From Colius striatus (Eukaryota; Chordata; Aves; Coliiformes; Coliidae), in the NCBI RefSeq assembly GCF_028858725.1, contig NC_084761.1, positions 98,685,362 to 98,749,361 of the forward strand: a stretch of DNA of 64,000 bases. The letters run 5' to 3'. The notes under the pieces are model-generated. The model was not told the origin of the DNA. It did not search any database and was given only the letters and a program-made list of their open reading frames with translations. Shown in pieces: positions 44,551 to 54,062 of this stretch. Numbering within the stretch: the first letter of the stretch is position 1; each line of letters starts with the position of its first letter. Both the position numbers and the translations under genes were made by a program.

Positions 44551-45385
44551 TTGCTGGGTGCCTCTGCTCACAGCCTCCAGGGAAAAGGGCTCTGTTTGTC
44601 CTTGGATTCAGACTTTCCATCCCAAAGCTATCAGGGAGCAGCTATTTCCTCTCCACCCTGCTACAAGGTCTCTTCCATCTGAGAGATGCCACAGCCAAGA
44701 GCCTGCAGGCCCAGAGCTGCTCTGCTGCTCATGGGGACTAATTTAACAGGAGAAGGCACTGGCCACAAGCCCCTCCATGGCCTGAGGGTGGTCCACAGGG
44801 GTTGGTGGGGGAGATGGGAGTGAGGCTGTGTGCAGGGGAAGGTGTGTTACCTGTGTGCTCTCACCACAGCAAGGAGGGGATGTGATGGGTGCAGCCAGCA
44901 AGGGGAAAAGTGCCTGGCATGGGGATGAGCTCAGGAAGGACCAACATAGCCCCCTGCAGCAGCACAGGCTGGGGGTGAGCTGCTGGAGAGCAGCTCCAGG
45001 AGAGGGACCTGGCAGTGCTGGGGGAGAATCAACTGCCCATGAGCAGCAACGTGGGCTCGTGGGCAAGAAGCCAATGGCAGCCTGGGGGCATTGAGGAGAG
45101 TGTGGGCAGCAGGGCCAGGGAGGTTGTGCTGCCCCTCTGCTCTGCCACAGCTGCTGAGGCCTCAGCTGGAGTCCTGTGTCCAGTTCTGGGCTCCCCAGCT
45201 CCAGAGGGACAGGTGCAGAGAGCCCAGTGCAGGGACACCAAGATGCTGAGGGGATGGAGTATCTTCCTGATGAGGAAAGGCTGTGGGACCTGGGACATCA
45301 TCAAGAAAAGCTTTTAGCACCCAGAGGAAAGGTTCTGTACCCTGAGTGGCTTTTTCGCTGACAGAGAGTGGGAAGGAGGGCGTCC
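44551..45385 (-). repeat. Inverted duplication, copy B
   Basis: Reverse-complement partner of 30698-31655, lacking its 114-base segment. It contains a + oriented CR1 block (44953-45300) with a small internal deletion near 45212 (GGACAGGTGCAGAGAGCCCA). The left edge is near TTGCTGGGTGCCTCTGCTCA; the right edge is at about 45385. Confidence 0.85.
44953..45300 (+). mobile_element. CR1 LINE fragment inside duplication copy B
   Basis: The conserved CR1 block in + orientation, with about 18 bases lost around 45212. It ends near GGACCTGGGACATCATCAAG. Confidence 0.85.
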
Positions 45386-45790
45386 TGTGTGGATTTTGCT
45401 GCAGGCAGCTTTAGCCTTGAGGCACAGCTCTCTCTCCCCTTGAGGCACCCAGATAAACAGCCCTGAGAAAGAAGTGAACGTCCCCAAGAAAGAAGTGCTA
45501 AGATGGAGAACTGAGGCACAAGAATAGTGTTTGAGCACAACAAATAAGCAGCAAGAGCAGCGTGTGAACAGTGTAGCTCAGCCAATCACTCTGTTAGTCT
45601 AGGTGTGTGCTTTGAGACTTCTACCCAATTAACTGAGAATAAACTGTGCATGATTGGGGAATAAGGGTATATTAAGGGGAAGCTTTGTCAATGAAGTGGT
45701 GGCTGCTGACCTGCTGCAGATCTGCACCCAGTGCTGGACCCGTCTGTACGAGTGGTTCTTGGCCGCTGGGACAGGTACGTGCTGCTGCCC
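45386..45790 (+). mobile_element. Possible solitary LTR of an endogenous retrovirus
   Basis: Begins TGTGTGGATTTTGCTGC. It contains GGGTATATTAAGGGG (TATA-like, near 45665) followed 20 or so bases later by GTCAATGAAGTGG, resembling a polyadenylation-type CAATAAAG of retroviral LTRs. The remainder lacks coding capacity. It starts exactly where the duplicated segment ends. No internal viral genes are present. The right edge is uncertain and the family is not recognised. It could instead be unique sequence. Confidence 0.35.
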
Positions 45791-45869
45791 TGGAGCTGCC
45801 TGGGAGAGGCTGCTGAGCTGCTGAGGGAGTGAGTGGAGGCAGCAGCCTGGGCACAGGCTCACATCCTGG

Positions 45870-46735
45870 GATCATAGAATAAGAGAATGGTGGGGTTGGA
45901 AGGGCCCTGCAGAGCTGCTCCAGCCCCAGCCCCCGCTAAAGCAGCTTCCCCTGGCTCAGGGGCACAGGAACGTGTCCAGGGGGGGTTGGAAACCTCCTGA
46001 GCAGGAGCCTCCACACCCTCCCTGGGCAGCCTGGGCCAGGGCTCCCTCACCTCAGCACCAAAGGAGTTCTTCCTCCTGTGCCAAGGGCACTGCCTGTGTT
46101 CCAGTTTGTGCCCATTACTCTTTGTCCTGTTACTGGCCACCACAGAACAAACACTGGCCCCATCCCCTCCACACCCACCCTTTAGGGATTTATCAGCATT
46201 GATCAGGTCCCCCTGAGCTCAGTCTCCTCTTCTCCAGGCTGAGCAGCCCCAGTTCCCACAGCCTTTCCTCCTCACACAAATGTTCCATTCCCTGATCATC
46301 TTGGTGTCCCTGCACTGGCCTCTCTCCAGCACTTCCCTGTCCCTCTGGAGCTGGGGAGCCCAGAACTGGACACAGGACTCCAGATGAGGCCTCAGCAGCT
46401 CTGGCAGAGCAGAGGGGCAGCACAACCTCCCTGGCCCTGCTGCCCACACTCTCCTCAATGCCCCCAGGCTGCCGTTGGCTTCTTGCCCACGAGCCCACGT
46501 TGCTGCTCATGGGCAGTTGATTCTCCCCCAGCACTGCCAGGTCCCTCTCCTGGAGCTGCTCTCCAGCAGGTCACCCCCAGCCTGTGCTGCTGCAGGGGGT
46601 TGTTCCTCCCCAGCTGCAGGACTCTGCACTGGTCCTTGCTGAGCCTCATGAGGCTCCTCTCTGCCCAGCTCTCAAGCTGATCCAGGTCTCAGTGCATGGC
46701 GTGAGAGTTGGGCAGAGAGGAACCTCTTGAGCTTC
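45870..46735 (-). mobile_element. CR1 LINE 3' fragment ending in a fold-back
   Basis: - oriented CR1 from the tail (ATCATAGAATAAGAGAATGG) through the conserved block to GAGGCTCCTCTCTGCCCAGC. After about 27 bases a + oriented copy of the same last 25 bases follows (TGAGAGTTGGGCAGAGAGGA), giving an inverted repeat at 46650-46674 and 46702-46726. Confidence 0.8.
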
Positions 46736-47204
46736 CACATGCTGGTGACAGAGACAGCATCCCCAGTGAGGAGAGGAGAGCAGCTGTGTGTCAGCTGAAA
46801 TCCAGCCAGTCCTTCCCTCCATGTAACCCCAACAATCTGCTGAGCATGAGCAATAGCTACAGGGTCAGGCAGTGGGAGTGAGAAGATTTGTGTCATGTAG
46901 AGCAGCAGCCTGTCCTGTTCTGTCAGAGCAGAGCTCACAGCTCCTCTACTGTTATGTGTGACACAAACTCCTAAATCACATGGAAGCATAAACCCTCTGA
47001 GGCCTTCTGGATGATTTATTGCATTATTGATGGTGGATCCTCTCAGACAAGGAGTTTGGCATCTTACAGAGGCTCCTGTCGAGGGGTGATGTGCCTGGGG
47101 GTGTGTGGTACAGCCTGTGTAGCCACATACTTGTGAGCTCTGCTTTGCATTTCAAGTCAGTTGATTATAATCCAGTAGAGCCTGGGAAGGTGTGAGGCAG
47201 GACT
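46736..47204 (+). other. Intron 2, unique part
   Basis: Nothing recognised. Confidence 0.4.
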
Positions 47205-47415
47205 GTGGAATCATGTTGGTTGGAAAAGCCCTTGAAGCTGCTGCAGTCCCAGCCCTGCCCTCACCCTGCCCAGCCCAGCACTGACCCACAGCACCTCAGC
47301 CCCACGGCTTTGGGATCCCTCCAGGGCTGGGCACTCCCCCAGCTCCCTGGGCAGCCTGGCACAGGGCTGACACCCCTGTGAGGGGAAAAAGCCCAGCCTC
47401 AGCTGCAATCTAAAG
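47205..47415 (-). mobile_element. CR1 LINE of the second subfamily, fragment
   Basis: - orientation; TTGGTTGGAAAAGCCCTTGA at the 3' side, then TTTGGGATCCCTCCAGGGCT and CCCTGGGCAGCCTGGCACAG. It matches the copies at 39931-40457 and 53622-54062. Confidence 0.7.
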
Positions 47416-47496
47416 GCTTTCACCATCCCTGTGTGACTGTTTGCAGGCAGGAGCTAACCACACTTGTCCTCCCTGTGTTTGCTTTCCCCCCCTCAG

Positions 47497-48142
47497 TGAA
47501 AGACTTCCTCCCCTCTCCGAAGCTGACCCACAAGAGAGCGTTCAGTGACGACATCTCCCAGGTCAGCCCCGTGCTGGAGCCCAAAGCACCTCAGGACCTG
47601 GAGCCAAAGAGCGACCCGGTGTGCCGTTCCTCCCTCTGCATCAACGGCAGCCACGTCTACAGGCAGGAGCCTGCGGCCAGGAGCCCGCTGCCCCCTGCGG
47701 CCCGGCGCCAGCACGACGCCTTCGCCTTCCCCCCCATCCAACCCCACTGCCACGACGGGCCTCAGCAACGAGAGGAGCCCAGGTTCATCCCCTCCCCTCC
47801 CAGCTTAGCCCTGCAGGAGGAGCTCAAGGTGTCCACCAAAGCCGTCACTCTGAGTAACCACCTGGGCAGAGCCAGGATGGAGGAGAACGGTCGCCTGGAG
47901 AGCAAAGCCGGCCAGGCCTCGGCGGCCTCCGTGGAAACGGGGAAGGACAAGCAGGCTGAGGAAAGCAGGAGGGAAGAGAAGAAAGCCAAGGGTGGGCTGT
48001 TCCAGCACGGGGGCAACACGGGGAGCAAAGGGCAGGGGGAGAAAGCGGGACCCTCCCCCGGCCCATCGGCGGCAGACGAGAGGAGTAAAGGCAGCGGCTG
48101 GTTTGGTTCAAAGGAGCCCAAAGAGTCCCCTCAGAAACCCAG
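47497..48142 (+). CDS. RAB11FIP5: RAB11FIP5 exon 3
   Basis: Acceptor CCCCCCCTCAG, donor GTCAGT. It continues in phase from exon 2 as VKDFLPSPKLTHKRAFSDD, corresponding to the mammalian KLFTHKRTYSDE segment. SSLCINGSHVY is also conserved in FIP5. A low-complexity middle follows, then EEKKAKGGLFQHGG and KGSGWFGSKEPKESPQKP, corresponding to the human KSSWFG...QKP block. It covers residues about 278-492 and ends in phase 2 (AG). This region is probably disordered and phosphorylated, by inference. In mammals the short isoform joins this exon directly to the C-terminal exon. Here the next exon found, 57691-60170, also starts and ends in phase 2, so it can be skipped. Confidence 0.93.
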
Positions 48143-49466
48143 GTCAGTGAAATATGGGGCACTGAAAGTCTGGGCTGTTGCTGAGCTGCCCCCAGCCTCC
48201 CCTCCTCGAGGGCTGTGCTGTCCAGCAGCAGCCCAGGACCTGTTCCCGTTGTGCAGATGGTGTGGGAAGCGCGGCCTCAGCCTTAAAGGCCTCAGAGGGA
48301 GGGGGATTTTTCCTGGATCCCCTCCTGCTTTCTGCCACAAAACAACTCCCTTTGCCCCTCCCTGGGCTGTGTTTGGTGGTTGGGGAAGGGAGGGATCCCT
48401 TTTGTGGAGAGGGAGATGTTTCCCTCTGCAGAGCTGAGGTTACGCTGGCCATGCCAAGTGTTTCTGTGGCCTCAAAGGAAAGGATCTTTACCCTTTAACG
48501 AGCTACAGAAGCCTCCCTGGCAGGCAGAGGAGGATGTGGGACACATTGACATGGATTCAGAGTTGTTTATTAACCTCCCACCCCTTCTGTGCTGCTGGTG
48601 TGGCCTGAGAGTGCAGTACTTTGGTCACTGGGGATGATGTTTCTGAAGTAGCTAATCCCAGCCGTGCTCTTTCCTCTTCCCATCCCACCCCAGCCCTTCC
48701 CTTCTCTTCTCCCCTTACTGTGAATCTCTAACTGTTCTTGCTTTGTGTGACAATGTGTCCCTCCAAACCCTCAGCACTGCATCTGTGGCACACAAACACG
48801 TTTCTCCTGTTCCAGTGTGTCACCTGCATCCATCCCTGGAGCCCCTGGCAGCTGAGCTGGGGCTGCAGACAGGGACCCAGAGCCCAGGGTGGGGTTGCCA
48901 CTGCTCTGTGAGAGGGAGAAAAGGAGGTTAAGAGCAGGCAGAGGAAATAACTAACAGCTGAGAGCTGCTTGGATCTACAGGGTTGATCTATTACAGGGGT
49001 TTTCTAATCTGGGCTGACTTTAACCTAATTTTTTAAGCAGAAGGGTTTTAATTCAGTCTGAGCCTGCTTTAATGAGGAGGGCACCCATGGTTTATTCAAC
49101 CTAACCAGCTTCTCACATGGGTTAAACTGCCTTGAAAGTGCTGCTCAAACATCAGCAAGGGGGTGAGCACATTGCTCAGGGGGGCTTCAGAACAAGGGCA
49201 GCCCCAGAACTCCTCCCCACCCCACAGCATGATGTCGTCATAGTGGGCTTTAAGGCCAAGAGGAGGTAAGAAGGTACTGTCACCCTCCTTCTGAGAACCA
49301 AAGGCCCCTGTGCTCATGCTGAGCTGCACATGCAGTCCCTTGAGGGTCTGTGGGGATGGGAGAGGAGCCACATGGGCAAGCTCAGTGCTGCCCACAGAGC
49401 TGGGAACGCTGAGACAGACAGGGAGCTGCTCCCCTGAAACCCCCATATCACAGGATGGAGCTGTCT
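48143..49466 (+). other. Intron 3, unique part
   Basis: RAB11FIP5 intron 3 spans 48143-57690. No exon or repeat is recognised in this part. Confidence 0.4.
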
Positions 49467-50445
49467 CACAGAATCCCAGAGTGCTGAGGGCTGGAAGGGC
49501 CCTGCAGAGCTGCTGCAGCCCCTGCTCCAGCAGGTTCCCCTTGTTCAGGGGGCACAGGAACGTGTCCAGGTGGGTTTGGGAACCTCCTGAGAAGGAGCCT
49601 CCACACCCTCCCTGGGCAGCCTGGGCCAGGGCTCCCTCCCCTCAGCACCAAAGGAGCTTCTCCTCCTGTGCCAGGGGCACTGCCTGTGTGCCAGCCTGTG
49701 CCCATTACCCCTCATCCTGGCACTGGCCCCCACACACCAAACACTGGCCCCAGCCTCCTGACACCCACCTTTCAAATACTTTTAAGTATTAATGAGATCC
49801 CCCCTCAGTCTCCTCCAGGCTGAACAGCCCCAGGTCCTGCAGCCTTTCCTCAGCAGGAAGATGCTCCAGTCCCCTCAGCATCTTGGTGTCCCTGCACTGG
49901 CCTCTCTCCAGCACTTCCCTGTCCCTCTGGAGCTGGGGAGCCCAGAACTGGACACAGGACTCCAGATGAGGCCTCAGCAGCTCTGGCAGAGCAGAGGGGC
50001 AGCACAACCTCCCTGGCCCTGCTGCCCACACTCTCCTCAATGCCCCCAGGCCGCCATTGGCTTCTTGCCCACGAGCCCACGTTGCTGCTCATGGGCAGTT
50101 GATTCTCCCCCAGCACTGCCAGGTCCCTCTCCTGGAGCTGCTCTCCAGCAGCTCACCCCCAGCCTGTGCTGCTGCAGGGGGTTGTTCCTCCCCAGCTGCA
50201 GGACTCTGCCCTTGTCCTTGGTGAACCTCAGCAGGTTCCTCTGTGCCCAACTCTGCAGCCGCTCGAGATCCCGCTGAATGGCAGCTCAGCCTCTGGGGAA
50301 TCAGCCAGTGCTCCCAGTCTGGTGCCAGCAGGGAACTTGCTGAGGGTCCCTCTGTGCCCTCACCCAGGTGGTTGATGTTGAATCAGACTGGCCCCAGGCC
50401 CCTGTGGAACCCCACTGGCCACAGACCTCCAACTAGACTCAGGCT
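49467..50445 (-). mobile_element. Longest CR1 LINE fragment, with RT remnant
   Basis: - orientation, from the tail (CACAGAATCCCAGAGTGCTG) through the conserved block to AACTTGCTGAGGGTCCCTCT and CCACTGGCCACAGACCTCCA. The last part corresponds to the reverse-transcriptase C-terminal region seen at 41490-41725. The RT part carries a deletion near 50380 and is not a usable frame. Confidence 0.88.
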
Positions 50446-53400
50446 CCTCAAAGCCCTTTGTTGAGGGCTGGCTCATGGGGGCTGTGGGTCAGGGCAGCAC
50501 CAGGTGGGACATGGGCTCTGTCTTGGGGCTGCTCCTGCCTACAGGTTTGTCCTTCTCAGGAGACTTCAAAGCCCAGGAGTTACTTGGTGTCATGGCCCAG
50601 TGTAGGGTTTGTTCCTGGGTGGGACTGGAGGCCCTTGGCCTGAGGGCTGGGATGTCAGTCCTGGGAGCTCAGCTGTGCCCTCAGACACTACTGGGTTCTT
50701 ACAACCCTCTGCTTGGTTTTAAATGACACCTGCTGGAGCCCTTGCCAACATTACTCCTTTCCCAGAAGGTTTTCACTCTGTGGGGTGTTTTAATTCAGTG
50801 CTCACAGTGAATTTGAAGCTCAAGCTGGAGCTGAGCTTGGCTTGGAGTCAGTGCAGGACCTCAGGCACAGGAGCCTGCCTGCTGAGGAGAGTCTTGGATG
50901 AGCTGAGCGACAGCAGCTCCTCCAGCTGGGCTTGTCTCTCCCAAAAATAGGCTTCACTTTGAAGCAGCACACTGTGGAGGGAACAAATTCACAGAGGCCC
51001 CTTTTGGGGGGCGTTTATAAACATCCAAATGGGCTCCAATTGCAGTTTGCAGTGTGTCAATGGGAAGTAATGAGCTGAAAGTGTAGTGAGGGAGCCTGAA
51101 GGTAGAAGAGAGTAGGGAGAAGGCTCTGATAGGGGATGGTGAGGTGCTGGAGCTGCCTGGCTGGGAGGGGGAAGCCCAGTGTCTGGGGCTTTGGAGAGGG
51201 GTGGATGAGCCTCTTTGGGGGATGTCACAAGAAGGATTTGTCCTGCCATATGGCCCAGGCTGGGCAGTGGGAGATGGTCACTGAGCCTCATTTGATACAA
51301 AAGCAGCCTTTCCATCATCACAGGGAGATGGACTGACTGCAGTGTGGCTTTCCTGCTGCTCCCTTTCTTTCTGACCATTGCTCACAGTGTCATTAATGGT
51401 ACAGAGCTGTGACTCCGTTTTATTCTCCTTCCTTACCTTGTGGACTAATGCCACTCATTCAAGTCAAAGCTGTCAAAGAGCTCACTGGCTCTTGCTGGTG
51501 TCAGATTGAAGGTATGATGTGGTGCACTGTGCCAGTCAGAGGTGTGTGGTCTCTCAGGAGAGGGGCTGAAAAGCTCCCAGTGCTCACCTGTGGCTGTTTA
51601 GGGATGTCCATCTGCAGCTGGAGGAGGGTGTTTGCTCCCAGCATGACTCTAGAGCTGAAGGTGGGTTGTAGAGAGACCCAGCCTCTGCATCAAGCAGTTT
51701 TAAGTCTATCTACAGAGGGGATTTATTTCCCCTTTCCTGTTCTCTTGATTCTGGAAGCTTCAGCCTTGTGGCACCTCTCAGCTGAGCAAGCAGCATCTCA
51801 CTTTTCTGCCCACCATGTCAAGTTGCACCTGGAGCTGAAGCTGAGAGCATCCAAAGCAGTCACCTGTACAAGACCAAACACTTCAACCTGTCCTCAGTGA
51901 AAAAGTCTCTAATTAGAAAGATGCTTCCCAGTGAAGGTTTAAAGGAGGCTGCAGCTGAGACAGGTTTGGCACAGCCCATCTGCAGCCACTTGCTCCTGCT
52001 AAACCACTCCCTTTCTAAAACAAGGAACCTGCTGACTTGGGGCTGGTTTTAACTTCAGCTTATAAAGAGGGTTTTGTCCTCTTCTGTTAGGAGCTGGTTT
52101 TGCTGAGCCATCAGGAAACAACCACAAGTTGGTGCTGCACAAGGAGAGGGTGTATGTTTCTGCCTTCAGCCCTTATATTTGCTGGCTCCTGACAGGTTCC
52201 AAAGGTGCTTTTCAAGCCTGGCTTTGCTAATCCCTGCCAGCTACCAGGTTTTGGTGCTGCCTTGAGTGGAAGCAGGAGGAAGATGCTGTTTGCTCCTTGG
52301 AGACCTGAATAAAAGACTTATTTTGGGGTGTGTTGCTTTTTAAGGTGGTGTGATCAAGGGTTGTATGTAAGGAAGAAGCTCAGCAGGTTTATTTGAGGCA
52401 AGGCCTGAGGCTAAAACAATTGGTTTGAGTGTTTTCAGGGTTTCCTCCAGTGTTATCAGAGTTGCACAGCTCCTGCTTCCTGCAGTGTGAACTGGGGTGA
52501 TAAAATGAGGCTGCATCTCATGCTTGGCACTAGGAAAAAAGAAGAATTATGCTTTCTCTTGTCCAAGTCATTGCATAAGTGCACTTGGGAGGTTAAAACT
52601 CCTTCCCTGTGTCGTTGCTTTAAGTGGGAAAGATGGGAAATCACTCCCCAGCTTGGCTGTGGCTCCACTCCCCATCGTCCCTGCCCATTTGTCCAGCAGT
52701 GGGGCCAAATATTGCCTTGAGTTCCCCGCTCTTAATCACAGAACTCCTCAAAAGTGCATCTCCTAAATGCTGGCAGTGGAGGGAGGTTGGGAAGGATGGG
52801 AGCAGGGACTGGCAGTGGGGAGGAGCAGGGGAGCTTTGTGAGTGGGCTGTGACACTGATAGACGTGACAGAGCCTCCAAAACACACATAGGGGGACTTTG
52901 AGAGCAGAGCCTGGGGAGGCTGATGAGGTTGGATGAAGAGGAGCTCTGTGTTGTGGGAGCTGTTAGGGTCACACCCCCTCTGCTTATGTCCACAGGAGCT
53001 GCATCAAGTCACAGGGTAAATGATCAGGGGTGAGCTGGATGTTTTCCCTTTGCAGGGGAGCCTGCACAATGCTGCTTAAAATGCCTCTGCCTTCCTTTTT
53101 CCTGCTGAGCCCTTGTTTCCCAGGGGTGGACATGAAGCAGGAAGGTGAATTGGATCCTGAGCTGGCACCAGCTCAGCCCTGGTGAGACAAATGTGGTTTG
53201 TGGCTGTCCAGGTAGAGCACAGCCCTGCTGCCATCCCTGCCAGCAGGCACTGGGGTTAGCTCTGCACCCACCTGGGCTCCTGCTGCCCAAATCCTCTCCC
53301 TGCCACTTGTTTATATTCCTGGGCTTTTGGGGCAAATCTCTAGAGAGCAGGATTTGGCTGTTTAAGTGGGGATGCTGGGCAGGTGAGGACCAAGGGGAAT

Positions 53401-53621
53401 GCAAAGTGGTTCTTGCACAGATGGCCAAACCCCTGATCCCTCCCAGGTGTGGAGCTGCTGCTGGGGCCTCCAGCACCCTGGTCCTGCTGGTTTTGCACCC
53501 TCTCCAGCTCACTGTGTGCAGCCAGAGTGTGTCTGTGTGGGGAAACAGTGCAAAAAGCTGCTTCTGAGTGGTGGGGTGACTGTGGCCCTGGATCCAGCCC
53601 TGCTAGCAGGGGTTTTCCACT
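50446..53621 (+). other. Intron 3, unique part
   Basis: 3.2 kb with no recognised exon, domain or repeat. The short open frames on both strands show no family features. Confidence 0.4.
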
Positions 53622-54062
53622 TGAATCATTGAGGCTGGAAAGCCCTTTAAGCTCCCCGAGTCACCCAGCACTGCCACAGCCCGTTGCTTTGGGATCCCTC
53701 CAGGGCTGGGGACTGCACCATGGCCCTGGGCAGCCTGGCACAGAGGCTGACAACCCTTGGGGGAAGAAGTTGTTCATAGTCTTCAGGCTCAACCTCCACT
53801 GGGGCACCTTGAGGCTCTTTCCTCTTGTCCTATCACTCATAGCTCAGGAGCAGAGACCAACCCCTCCTTGGCCACATGCTCCTGTCTCCTCTCAGCCTCC
53901 TCTTCTCCAGGCTCAACACCCCCATTCCCTCAGCCCCTCCCCAGCATCCTTGTGCTCCAGCCCCTTCCCCAGCTCTGGCCACGCTGCAGCCCCTCAGTGT
54001 CCCTGTGGCAGTGAGTGAGGGGCCCAGCACTGACACAGCCCTGGAGCTGCAGCCTCCCCAGG
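53622..54062 (-). mobile_element. CR1 LINE of the second subfamily
   Basis: - orientation, from TTGAATCATTGAGGCTGGAA to GCCCTGGAGCTGCAGCCTCC, with the same motifs in the same order as 39931-40457. Confidence 0.75.
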
